Of a DNA stretch of 64,000 bases, positions 46,323 through 58,482 are shown piece after piece. The stretch spans positions 1,612,001 to 1,676,000 of the forward strand of contig CM065890.1 of the NCBI GenBank assembly GCA_033439255.1, in the 5' to 3' direction. A program made the translations under genes and the position numbers. Source of the stretch: Hericium rajendrae. Taxonomy: Eukaryota > Basidiomycota > Agaricomycetes > Russulales > Hericiaceae. The stretch's first letter is position 1; every line of letters starts with the position of its first letter. Below the pieces are notes generated by a model. That model was not told the DNA's origin. It saw nothing but the letters and a program-made list of their open reading frames with translations, and made no database searches.

Positions 46323-47341
46323 TTCGAGTGTATCTGGCGAACAATGGAGTGTTATCTGTGCCGTCGGCGTGACTAGGAATTGACTCATGAATGCGTTTCT
46401 CGCCCAGGCCGTCGTATTGATGTGGAAACGAACGAGATTCCTGCGCGGAGACATACGACGGGGGTCGCAGGGTACAGGGGGATCCGGTGGCTCCCGATAC
46501 AGAGCGCCCTCAATAGACAAAACACGCAGGCTCTCCAAAGGCTCCAGGACAGCTGCCATCTGCGACGGGGTGAATTTCTCTGGAAGTTGATGCATGTCTA
46601 ATTCTGTGAGTGTTGCAGGGAAAATGAATGTGGGGGAGAAGCCGACGGCGTAAAGAAAGAGGTGGTTGAGGGCAGTCATCCTTTCAAGACAGCCTGGAGG
46701 AAGGAAAAAGTCCTGCATAGGCCTGTATCTGCCGGGAGTCCGCAGCTCCAGCCGCTTCAATAGCGGCATCGGCTTCATCATGTGTTCGGAAATCAAAGCC
46801 TGCAGCCCAGCTGGATACATGTTCAGACGGATTTCGGATGCACGATCAGACTGGGAAAGGGCGATTGTGAGGGTGCTGATGGGTTCGGGCTTGCTTGACC
46901 ATGAGTGGTAGCCGATGATTATCGGCAATGGGATGCTGCGGTGGAGCATGATGGCAGTCACATCTGGTTTGACGATAGAGATTCGTCGCCAAAGCTCGGG
47001 GGTGCCGATGGCGATTATGCGCCAATTGTGACAAACATGGCTAACGGCCACCCAAGTTTTGCTGAAATTGTGATCTGGAAAGTCTTTGCTGATGACATAG
47101 AACCATGGAATGTTTCGAGTGGTGACGGCGATCTCGTGAAATATTGTGACGATGAGCTCTGGCGGTAACCAAGCATTGAATAAGGCATACGAATTACGTC
47201 GCATGCGCAACTTGCGAGCTGATTCTGCGGTGACGACGGCAGGATCTCTCTGATTTCCACATCGATGGCTTGCTGAGCGGCAATACACTCTTCAACACTC
47301 AGTCGTGAAGAATGCAACAGTGTAAGGGTACGAGAATCCAT
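46323..47341 (-). pseudogene. F-box cluster copy 2, N-terminal half
   Basis: It starts MDSRTLTLLHSSRLSVEECIAAQQAID, then the F-box RRNSYALFNAWLPPELIVTIFHEIAV...VCHNWRIIAIGTPELWRRISIV and leucine-rich segments (MMKPMPLLKRLELR, LDMHQLPEKFTPSQMAAVLEPLESLR). It stops at SPDTLEHQ, where the inserted element begins. A one-base slip near 47,235 separates the first 35 residues from the F-box. The tail lies at 42759-43408. Confidence 0.82.
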
Positions 47342-47923
47342 GATTGTCTTTGAATAATCCCTGATAAGTCAAGATTGTGACTGTCGGGATGAAAAAGAGA
47401 AAATAACGTACAGAACAATGCGTATGCATCATGCTACGACATGCAACGAAGTAGGTCGCCCTTCGTTCTACCTGCAATGCAGTCTTATCAGCAATTCTTC
47501 AGAAGGGAGATAGTGTTGTCATAGACACAGACAATTATAACCTGAGGTCCCGAAGCTGAGGCCTGAGGAGCAAGAATATCCTGACTGTAGCACTAGAACG
47601 CCGTTGACGATGTGCCAGAGCTCAGAGTGGGTCAGAGCCGCTGGCAACCAGCGGCAGCCGGGCCGGTGACCGGTCCAGACCGAGCCGAGATCGAGGACAA
47701 CACCAATATTAGGTGACCTGTTATTGATATGAAGCTCGTATCAGGCAACAAATTGTTTCGTACAGTCAAAGTGATGTCGTGCAGCTTGGAGCAGAAATGA
47801 AGGGAAGATGGCCGCTTTTATATTATAAGACATGATGTTCTACTACAGATGCGAAAGGTATTGCCAGCTCTGCTCACTACAGCATGACAATTGTACTCCA
47901 CTCGAGCTAGTGGCCCTTGCGTA
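47342..47923. other. Intergenic region between F-box copies
   Basis: About 580 bp with no gene recognised. It holds the promoter of copy 2 and the 3' flank of copy 4. Confidence 0.5.
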
Positions 47924-49553
47924 CTATATCGTACCGTGGACACTAGAAGGGTGCTTCCAGCTCTTGAGGCTCTCGAGGTTCTCCAAATATTCCGATGGGA
48001 CGACCTCGCCGTTGATCTCCAGCTCCTCTATAACAGCAGTCATGTCTGAGCCTTTCCTGGCGATCAGGCAATCGGCGACAGGGCCCAACAAGTGCGCATC
48101 TAGCGCATCGTAATCATATGACATGTAGTGCACGGCCAACGCCCTGAGACGCGGGAAAGCGGGGCTGATCCCCCTTGCTTGGGGGTGCAAAACTTGAAGC
48201 ATGTGCTTCGTGGCCCGGTCCTCCACCCTCAGAGTCCGGACACCGTGGAGATGCGCTCCAAGGAGCCGCGCAGTGCTCTCTTCAAAATCACGTGCGGTTC
48301 CGACAGCCAGCGTCTCGATGCTGTCCAGCGGCAGAGTGGCGCACAGGTCGCGGAGCACCTCGTGCCACGAGAAGACGGGGTGCCGCCCCACCGACACGCT
48401 GAAGCACATCTCCGAGTCTATCATTGGGAGAGATGCGCTAGAATATCCGCCTATCCAGGACCTGCTTAAGAAAGAGAGGGATAGACCGCGCAGGAGGCCC
48501 CGTGCACCGTAGACTGGCTTGAGCATCTGCCCAAAATGGAGATCGTCGAGCGTCTCTACATCACATGAAAGCAACATCTGCGTCTCAGGCATGATCGGGA
48601 ATCGGCTCATGAAATTGTTGCGCTCGGGGGCCTGTGCATCAAGGTGGAATCAGACGAGATGCGTGCGGGACGAGAGACAACGAACAGCGGATGGTTCGGT
48701 GGTATCTGAAGCGTCCGGACGTAGGATGCCTTGGATGCGCAGTTCGCGCAGATTTTCCAGAGGCTCCAGGAGATTTATCATCTGCGACGCAGTGAACCTC
48801 TCCGGGGGGTACATGAGGGACAACACCGTGAGTGTGGAAGGAAGGATAGACCCAGGCAAATGCCAACTTCTAGGAGATAGAGGTGGCTGAGGACATTTGC
48901 TCCTTCCAGACAACCCGGGGGGAGGAAACATTCAGGAATGGCTGTCCATGGAGATCCGCCGTGACGGTAGAGTTTTAACTGCTTCAAGAATGGCATTGGC
49001 TTCATCAGATGCTTGGAGATTAGATTCTGTATTTGCACCGGAAGCATGACGAGTTCGATTTCGAACGCACGGTCGGCATGTGCCAGGGCGAGTGCGACTG
49101 TGTCGCTGGTCTCGTCTACATTGATTGAGCGGCAGACAATCGATATTGGCGATGCCTTGCTGCGGTGCAGCATGAGGGCAGTCACGTCTGCGCTAACCAG
49201 CGAAATGCTTTCCCAGAGGTGAGGCGACCCGATAGCGATCGTCCGCCAGACTCGACAAACGTGGCTAATGGCGATATATTCTGGATTGAAGCTGTGAGTT
49301 CAAAGCCTTCTTTACGGGACATGCCCTGGGAGCTGAGAACGATCTCGTGGAATATCGCGGCCATGAGCTCTGGTGGAAACCAAGCATTAATCAGGGCATA
49401 GGCGTTGCGCTATGCATGTAACATGCGGATCGATTCTGCAACTGATTCGGGCGGGATCTCTTTGATTTCTATATCGATAGCCTGCTGGACGGTGATGCAT
49501 TCCTGAAGGCTCAGCCGGGCAGAACAGAAATGGGACAGTATCTGTGAGTCCAT
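47924..49553 (-). pseudogene. F-box cluster copy 4, degraded
   Basis: It starts MDSQILSHFCSARLSLQECITVQQAIDIEIKEI at 49553, meets an in-frame TAG at about 49,412 (where sisters have AAG), then continues RNAYALINAWFPPELMAAIFHEIV. Leucine-rich parts follow in other frames (LISKHLMKPMPFLKQLKLYRHG, FTASQMINLLEPLENLRELRI), and the 228-codon tail LKPVYGARGLLRGLS...LENLESLKSWKHPSS ends at 47924. One stop and about three frame slips are visible, so it is probably a pseudogene of the same family as copies 1 and 2. Confidence 0.78.
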
Positions 49554-49657
49554 AGTGAACTGAATTTGAGTCGGCAATGGGACCTCCAAACAGTGGCAGA
49601 GAGAAACCAACGTACCAAAATAACCTGTGACAAAGACGCTGTGGTGAGAGGGATGTA

Positions 49658-50904
49658 GTCGTTGACTACTGTGTCCTGAGCTGGCACCATACTGTGTCGT
49701 GACAATTCCACACCATACCCCTTCATATGCCGCTTATCAGAGCTCATTATACCCGGCATGATACCCCGAGAAAAAATCGCTTTATCGGTGCTATTAAATC
49801 TGGTGCCACTATCTCCGAAGCAGCCGATCAAGAACATCCCCTTGCCGACTGCCTACCATCTCTTTCACAAGTACGAAATAACAGGATCCACTCATTCCTT
49901 TGCCGTCCACCAATGGTCACGGAGCGTACCAAGCGTCAGGTAGTGCGAGAAGTCGAAATTCGAGAACCATTTGCCATCATCGGGAAGTCGGTGAACCAGA
50001 AATCAGCTGAAGCACCGTCCGAAGAATTTTGGATGAGGAAGGCTATCACCGGCGTGTTGCAAAAAAGGTGCCCTACCTTGTGAGGAGCAGAAGAAGGCTC
50101 GGATGAGGTGGGCTCGGGATAATCGGCAGATGACAGGGGAGGATTGGGGACATATTATCTGGTCAGATGAGTGCTACATCTATATTGGTTCCGGTCAACT
50201 CACGTAAAATGAAGTTCTTCAGGAGGATTGTGTTGTCCCAACCTTCAAGCAGTCCTCTGTTCGTGTTATGGTGTGGGGGTGCATCATGCAGGGGCAGAAG
50301 GGGCCACTAATTGCATTGGAGTACCCTGGTGGGAAGGGAGGAGGGATGAACTCCAAGCGATATCAAGAACAGGTCCTGGAGCCCTTTTTGAAGGATTTTT
50401 ATATGGAGATGGGCAAGCTGAGGGGTTATGTGAAGTTTCAGCAGGACAATGCACCATCACATGCCAGCAAATCAACAAATCTTTGGCTCACCAGTCATTC
50501 AATCCAGCGCTTCTCCCATCCATCATCTTCCCCAGATCTCAATCCTATAGAGCCTCTTTGGCATGATCTCAAGACCCATATTACGTGCTCTTCCACATCC
50601 TCCAAATACCCTTGAGCAGCTAAAAGCTGCTGTATATACTGCATGGGGTGCACTTACCACAGAAGAAGTTGATAGGCACATCAAGGGCATGCCAGATAGA
50701 GTGGAGGCTGTTCTGAAAGCAAAAGGAGGACATACTGGTTTTTAACCTCATAAATACTTTGGAATAGACATGTTTAACAATCATGATGAGATTGGAGGTA
50801 CTGTCAATGAGTAGAACATTTGTTTCATCTCGGACAAAAGACAATGTGTCACGTGATGCTTAAGTAATTATCATTACTTTTGGTAACCACGAGTAGTCGT
50901 TGAC
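49658..50904 (+). mobile_element. Tc1/mariner DNA transposon, broken copy
   Basis: A 1,247-bp element lies between TA dinucleotides (49656-49657 and 50905-50906). The left end GTCGTTGACTACTGTG is an imperfect inverted match of the right end (GTCAACGACTACTCGTGG read on the minus strand). It holds one transposase region. A TAGTCGTTGACTA palindrome sits at both ends and makes the borders slightly uncertain. Confidence 0.7.
49727..50745 (+). pseudogene. Tc1/mariner transposase (DD34E), inactive
   Basis: The N-terminal helix-turn-helix part starts MPLIRAHYTRHDTPRKNRFIG with IKSGATISEAADQ at ATG 49727. The catalytic part has WSDECYIYIGSG (first D), FQQDNAPSHASKS (second D) and SSSPDLNPIEPLWHDLK (E). 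The spacing between second D and E is 34 residues, the Tc1 pattern. The C-terminus is LKAKGGHTGF at 50745. The total of about 340 codons is normal, but the frame changes after ADQ, stops occur in the middle near 50,065-50,205, and one slip follows the LWHDLK block. It cannot make an active enzyme and is a plain relic. Confidence 0.85.
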
Positions 50905-51469
50905 TATAGTACCGTGTCCTGATCAAACGTTGACCGTGAGGCCAGCAAGTCGACGAAGCGGCAGTCGGGCCGGCTGACCCTGGCGAGTGGGAAGCTGGAG
51001 GACGTGAATCTTAGAACAAGCACCATCCCCACAGTCTATATTCCCTCGCGTTCCCCACTTAACAACTGTACTCTTCGGTCAAATCTACTTGAATATACAC
51101 CGAAGAGCGGGTAGGACTATCACTGGATGTTTTGTCTCCAGCATAACCGCGTTTCCACATCCATGTTCCAACTTAGTAAACTCGCTTCTACCGGCAACCA
51201 CCATCTCTCGAGCCGAATCATATCTAGAGAGCCACAGAAAAGACGACGTGGTCGAGCTTGCTTGCCAGGAGCGCAAAAAGTGCCAGAGCAAACTTACGGT
51301 AGACTGGGCATCAACTTGTAAATGTGTGCTTTGGGCGGACCCATGCATCGAGGTCGCACTGGATGAAGCTTGTGCGTAGCGATAGATGACAAAGGCCGGA
51401 CTGTCTCGTGGGATCGGCGCAGAACGCCCTCAGTGACCAACATGTCGGCCTCTCCAGAGGCATCAGCAG
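50905..51469. other. Region between the mariner copy and F-box copy 5
   Basis: About 560 bp without a recognised gene. Just after the mariner border (50,907-50,930) the sequence TAGTACCGTGTCCTGATC resembles the inside of the mariner left end (TACTGTGTCCTGAGC), perhaps a second broken end. Confidence 0.4.
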
Positions 51470-51901
51470 TTCTACCATTTACGAGATGGTAAACTGCCCG
51501 GAAGGTGATAGAGAATCATTTCTGTGCGTGTCACACGAAGAATGGACGTGGGCGCAAAGCCGACGGCGGAGAGAAAGAGGCGGGTGCGAGGTCTCGCGTC
51601 TTCTGAAAAGGGAGCCCGGGGGAAGGAACATGGCACGGTCCATCGGCTAGTCGCTGATCTAAAGCTCCAACTGCTGCAAAAGAGGCATGTGCTGCCCCAG
51701 GTACTTGGAGACGTATTCCGCAGCCCCCTCGAAGGCATGGTCATAGATGGATGGCAACTGGCGCACCCCAAACGAAAATTGAAGCTGTCTTACGAGGGTT
51801 TTGAGCTCCAGTAATAGTTGTGGCGTTTGTTGGGGACCGAATTTCCGCAGCAGGAGCAAGGCCATGGAGTCAGCGTAACCAGATGCAGTCAAGCTCACCA
51901 A
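51470..51901 (-). pseudogene. F-box cluster copy 5, relic
   Basis: Weak but collinear similarity to the cluster on the minus strand. VSKYLGQHMPLLQQLEL matches ISKHLMKPMPFLKQLKL, and SLSAVGFAPTSILRVTRTEM matches LYAVGFSPTFIFPATLTEL, followed by a FTIS..LLMPLE-like stretch. It is in at least two frames and lacks the F-box start and the tail. Sequence up to about 52,600 may be its 5' part but is not recognisable. Confidence 0.5.
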
Positions 51902-53318
51902 AGCTTCGATCCGTCAAAAGGTATCAAGAGCAGAAACGTCGACGTAGCCAGCCATGACGCGGGTCTGGGACGCACCTGGATCTACGTTGGATAGCCTCCG
52001 CCGACTTGGCGTACAGTTCATCTGTCCGCCCGGGTCCCGAACAGCTGCGCTTGAAGCTCGACCAGTGGGCGATTCGAGCCACGATCGAGGTGTGTATCCC
52101 GGAGACGGGGCGGCGGAGCTGCGTGCATGCTCAGGGTTCCGAACCGCAAAGCCATCGATGCTCCTGCGAAGGTGAGTGGAAACATCGTAGTGGACCAGGT
52201 CAAGGGTGTGGAATGGAATGGTGGATTGTATGAAGATGAGGACCCATGTACCCGTGGGTTGTCGTCGGAGCGCGCGTCGCTCCACGGAAGATGGACGTAT
52301 CTGGCCCAGGTCAAGATATCTTGGGCGCGTGCGCCACATATAGTAAATCCATCCAAGTAGCCACGTTTTGTATGTGTAGTGCGTCCTTGCTGTACGTGTG
52401 ATCGATTCCACGACTTGGGATGGTTTTCCAATTGCCCGAATCCATTTTGAATGGGACTGTCCAAAGATGAGCACCAGAATAAAAGTATCGCCCTCCGGGA
52501 GTCGGTGACGTCTGGGGCCATCAAATTGAGGAGCATCAGGAGCGCGCGAAGCTGCACCAGATGCGCTCCCGCCTGCCATCGATCGTCGACATTGTAACTT
52601 ACGGGGGCGTAAGTACCTACCTGCATAAAAGAGACGTCGACCGTGGGCGAGAGTACTGTATCAAGAGATGGTCACCGGTTTAGCGCAGGAGGCCTCGAAC
52701 GCGGGTCGGCCCACGTGTGATATCCCAAGCCGATAATTCCACAGATGGCAGGGAGGTGATTTGCGTTGTTGACCGGAAAAGGCAGAAGAGGAAATCGACG
52801 AGCAAGGGCGATCTTGTCGATATGAAGGGGATACGGGTGCGCGGCGACATGGCGAGAAGCTCGCGAAGCTCAACCAATAGGAAGTGGCGGACCGTGGCAC
52901 CGGGTCGAGGCTGTATCAGATGGAAGGCAATCTGGACAGGGAAGCGGTGGCGCGGAGGTGGGGGTGATATAACGTCAACAGCATGGTGTCGTGTGGTCGT
53001 GTGATGACGACGATGACGCGCGGCGAGAGGGCAAATTTCCGAGAGGCAGTTGTGCGGGAGACGGTGTGCAGACGGCGCGCGCGAGGGGACGGGGGCGCAA
53101 GTATGGCGGGCGGGCGGCGGGGGGAGATCTGGACGGGGCTCGAGCGTTGCGGGACCGAATAAACTCCATCAGGCGTACGGCGGCATCGATGGAGGCGGGC
53201 AGCGGTGGCCGGGGGCAGTCCGGGGACAGGAATCCGTTGCCTTGCTTTCGATAATCGCCTGCTCCCTATATAGACCTCTTCATCCATCTACATCCTCTAT
53301 TCGTCTTGAGTCTGAACC
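51902..53318. other. Upstream region of TPS2 with two AGGGG stress-element-like sites
   Basis: No gene is assigned; open frames on the minus strand (52,579-51,914 and 52,626-52,018) have no family. AGGGG pentamers (yeast STRE core) occur at 52826-52830 and 53084-53088 upstream of the TPS2 start. Trehalose genes are STRE-controlled in yeasts, but a 5-bp match is weak and it is unknown whether basidiomycetes use it. Confidence 0.3.
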
Positions 53319-56300
53319 ATGGATAGTTTCCACGAACCACACCGTGCCCCAACCCCGGTCGAGCTCAACGCTGTCCGCGAGGCCGTTCTCGCCCGCGAAG
53401 CTGACCTTCGCTCTCAGGGCATCCAGCTTTCCGGCCGTGTCCTCCACGTCTGCCACTACCTCCCCATCACCGCAACCCTCCATTCGTCTTCCCGCCCCGG
53501 CATCCTCAGCCCCCCTGCGACACCGCCCCCCGCCCCCTCTGACATCCTGCCCTCCCCGTCCACAGCGACTCCCGCTCCGCCCGCCCCCGATGCTGATGCC
53601 GAGCAGCAGCCCCTCCGCCCCAAATGGAGCCTTGCTGCCCGCCATGGTCACGCCGCCATGATCAGCGGCATCCGCTCCCTGAGCGCAACCCACGAGCAGC
53701 TCATCATTGGCTGGACCGGCGACATCGAGAGCCCCGTTGCCTCGTCTGGTGCGTCTCTTCATTTTCACCTGTGCCTGCACCCCTGTCCCTGGCGCGGCAT
53801 GGCTTGCGTGCACATCCCGCTAATGCAGTTGCACAGCCGGTGACAGACTCACCATCCCCTCAAACGCCCTCTCCGACGAGGACAAGGCCGCCCTCGAGGT
53901 CGAGATCGACAACTATGTCCCCGACGAGGAGGACTCCGCCCTCCCCTCTGGTGCGTGCGTCTCTTGCTTTCCCCAGCGCACATGCTCACAGACCGCACAG
54001 GCGTCCCCGAATCCGCGCAGAAGACCAAGTACGCCCCCGTCTGGCTCGAGGACAGCATCGCGCACGGTCACTACGAAGGTTACTGCAAGCAAAGTGCGCT
54101 TCCCCTTCCCATCTCATATCACCACTAACCCCCTGCAGCCCTCTGGCCCTTGTTCCACTACCTCCTCTGGCAGGATGCCGCGCCCGCGGACAGCGCCTCC
54201 GTCGACGCACACTGGAGCCAGTATGAGGCCGCCAACGCCGCCTTCGCGCGCGCCGTCGCGCATGCGTACCAGCCGGGCGATCTTGTCTGGGTGCACGACT
54301 ACCACCTGCTGCTCGTCCCGCGCATGCTGCGCGGGCTCATCGACGATCCTGCGCCGACGCTCGCGCACCCGTCCACCGCGCCCGCGTGCATCGGCCTCTT
54401 CGTGCACACGCCGTGGCCGAGCAGCGAGGTCTTCCGCTGCCTCCCGCGGCGCAAGGAGATCCTCGACGGCATGCTCGGCGCGAACCTCGTGTGCTTCCAG
54501 ACGTACTCGTACGCGCGGCACTTTGTGAGCAGCTGCGTGCGCGTGTGCGGGTACGAGGTCGCGCCGGGCAAGGGCGGGCGCGACGGCGATGCGCTCGGCA
54601 TCGACGTCGGCGGGCATGTGGCCGCCGTGCGCCACTGCCCGGTCGGTGTGGACGCGGCGCGCGTTGCGCGCGATCTGCTGCGGCCGGATATACAGCCGCC
54701 GTTGGGGGCGCTGCTGAAGCTGTATGCGAACCGCAAGATCATCATTGGGCGCGACAAGCTTGATGTCGTCAAGGGTGTGGTGCAGAAGCTGCGCGCGTTC
54801 TCGAAGCTGCTCACGAACTACCCCGAATGGCGTGGCAACGTCGTGCTTATCCAGGTGCGCCCCGTTCTCCCCCTCCCTCTTGCGTCGTGTGGGCTGACGG
54901 TGGTGGGGAGTAGGTGACGAGCCCGGCGCTGAGCGACTCGCCGAAGCTCGAGCGGCAGGTGAGCGAGCTCGTGAGCAGCATCAACGGCGAGTTTGGTGGA
55001 CTTGACTTTGTGCCCGTACACCACTAGTGTGTCCCCCTCCCTCTCCGTGCCTCTGTCCCCGCGGAACTGACGAGAACCGTGCGACAGCCACCAGACGATC
55101 AAGAAGGACGAGTTCTACGCGTTGCTGTGCGCGGCGGACCTCGGCGTGATCACGCCGCTGCGCGACGGGATGAACACGACGAGCATGGAGTTCGTGCTCG
55201 CGCAGGCGCTGACGAAGCAGTCTCCGCTTGTGCTCAGCGAGTTTATGGGCATTTCGAGCATCATGCAGGAGGCGTTGCAGATCAATCCGTGGAACCTTGG
55301 CGTACGTCTCCTTCCCTCCCTTTATCCGGTGGCAGAGAGATGCTGACGAGTCACGTACAGGACGTCGCGGCGGCGATGAACCGCGGGCTGCGCATGAGCG
55401 ACGCGGAGAAGCGGACGCGGCACGCGGCGCTGCACGCGATCGTGACGACGCACACGGCGCACACGTGGGCGGCGACGCTCGTGAAGATGCTGCTCGGCGC
55501 GATGGACGCGACGACGATGGCGCGGCAGACGCCGCCGCTGCCGATGGCGCACATCGTCGCGCGCTACGCGAGCGCGGCGCGGCGGCTGTTCCTGTGCGAC
55601 TACGACGGGACGCTCGCGCCGATCGTGAAGACGCCGTCGATGGCGGTGCCGTCGCCCGAGACGCTGCGCGCGCTGCACGCGCTGTCGCGGACGCGCACAA
55701 CCTCGTGTACATCATCTCGGGGCGCGACCAGGCGTTCCTCGAGGCGCACCTGGGCACATCCCGCGGCTGGGGATGAGCGCGGAGCACGGCGGGTTCGTGC
55801 GCGCGCCGGGCGACGCGGACTGGGTCAATTTCACGGAGAGCCTCGATATGGGCTGGATGGACGAGGTGCTCGAGGTGTTCCGCTACTACACGGAGCGCAC
55901 GACCGGGAGCCACATCGAGGTGAAGAAGAGCTCGATCACGTGGCACTACCGCGGGAGCGATCCGGAGTGGGGGGGTGCGTGCTTTTCGTCTGCCCGCTGT
56001 GCTTGAGCTGACGCTGATGTGGTGTACGCGCAGGCAGTTCCAGTGCCGGCAGTGCCAGGACCTGCTCGAGAACAACGTCGCGCACAAGCGCCCGATCGAG
56101 GTGCTCGTGGGGAAGAAGAACCTCGAGGTACGCCCGATTGCGGTGAACAAGGGCGAGATCGTCAAGCGCATCCTGTACGAGCACCCCGAGGCCGAGTTTG
56201 TGTTCTGCGCGGGCGACGACAAGGTGCGCCCCCTGCCTTTTTATTTTTTCCCTTCCTGCTGATATCGGGGGGACACAGACGGACGAAGACATGTTCCGCG

Positions 56301-56872
56301 CGCTGTGCTTCCCGGCGGGCGACGGCGCGCTGCGGATGGACCCGCCGATGTCGATCGCGATGCTCAAGAACGGGGACGCGACGCGCACACTGGCGCTGCA
56401 CGCGGACGACATCTTCACGACGGCCGTGGGGCACGCGAGCAAGCGCACGCTGGCGAAGTGGCATGTGACGAGTCCGGCGGAGGTTATTGGGGCGCTGTTG
56501 ACGCTGGCGGGCGAGGGCGTTGAGGAGGCAAGGAGGAGGCCAAGGTGGAGGAACCGAAGCTTTAGGAGGCAGGCGGTTATAGATGCTCGTGCTCGCGGAT
56601 GTGGGCGTGACGGGGATGAAGAAGTAGTATTGGGGCTTTGTAAGATATATCTCCTTTCTTTCGGGATCTTCTGTGTATATTCGGGCATAGACACCGATAC
56701 CTACGTTAGACGCAGCACTACTATAGCTACAAACGCATCCTACTACATGATTATTCGGCCTTTGCGTGTATGTCCTGGTCTTCTTTTCCTCGTGGTGATG
56801 GGATGTCGTTATTTTGGTCTTTCTCTTCGTCGCGCTTTTGATCGGGATACAGTACACAGAATCAATGAATGA
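53319..56872 (+). CDS. TPS2: Trehalose-6-phosphate phosphatase (TPS2), GT20 domain plus HAD phosphatase domain
   Basis: Exons: 53319-53748, 53837-53950, 54001-54093, 54139-54854, 54914-55026, 55088-55301, 55361 to about 55975, 56034-56223 and 56279-56872. The N-terminal part is the synthase-like fold (WTGDIES, LWPLFHYLLW, VWVHDYHLLLVPRMLR, GRDKLDVVKGV, PLRDGMNTTSMEFVLAQ). The C-terminal part is a HAD phosphatase with LFLCDYDGTLAPIV (nucleophile D) and GDDKTDEDMF. It removes phosphate from trehalose-6-phosphate in the cytosolic trehalose complex. Three one-base slips lie in the phosphatase half: near 55,685, near 55,748 and in a seven-G run at 55,969-55,975. In so conserved a gene these suggest consensus errors. 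The last 90 codons before the stop at 56872 look non-homologous, so the true end may be near 56,530-56,640. Confidence 0.9.
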
Positions 56873-57040
56873 GATTTATTTGTAGCATGAGGGCCTTGAG
56901 GACGCCGGAATTGACATCCAAATGCAAAGGCAAGAGCAAGTTCAATTTGTACATGGACAATACGGCAAAAACAGAGATCAGGCACCAGACTTTGGAATAC
57001 AATACAGCACTTTATTCCCGCTCCCAATCCTCGCCCGCCT

Positions 57041-58482
<1,442 letters not shown>

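Noticed and set aside
52717-53254. Plus-strand frames of 75-95 codons upstream of TPS2
   Set aside because: They overlap each other in different frames, are compositionally biased, and have no recognisable product. The region is more likely promoter DNA.
54100-55700. Several long minus-strand frames across TPS2
   Set aside because: GC-rich coding DNA opens opposite-strand frames. The plus strand carries both enzyme domains and matching introns.
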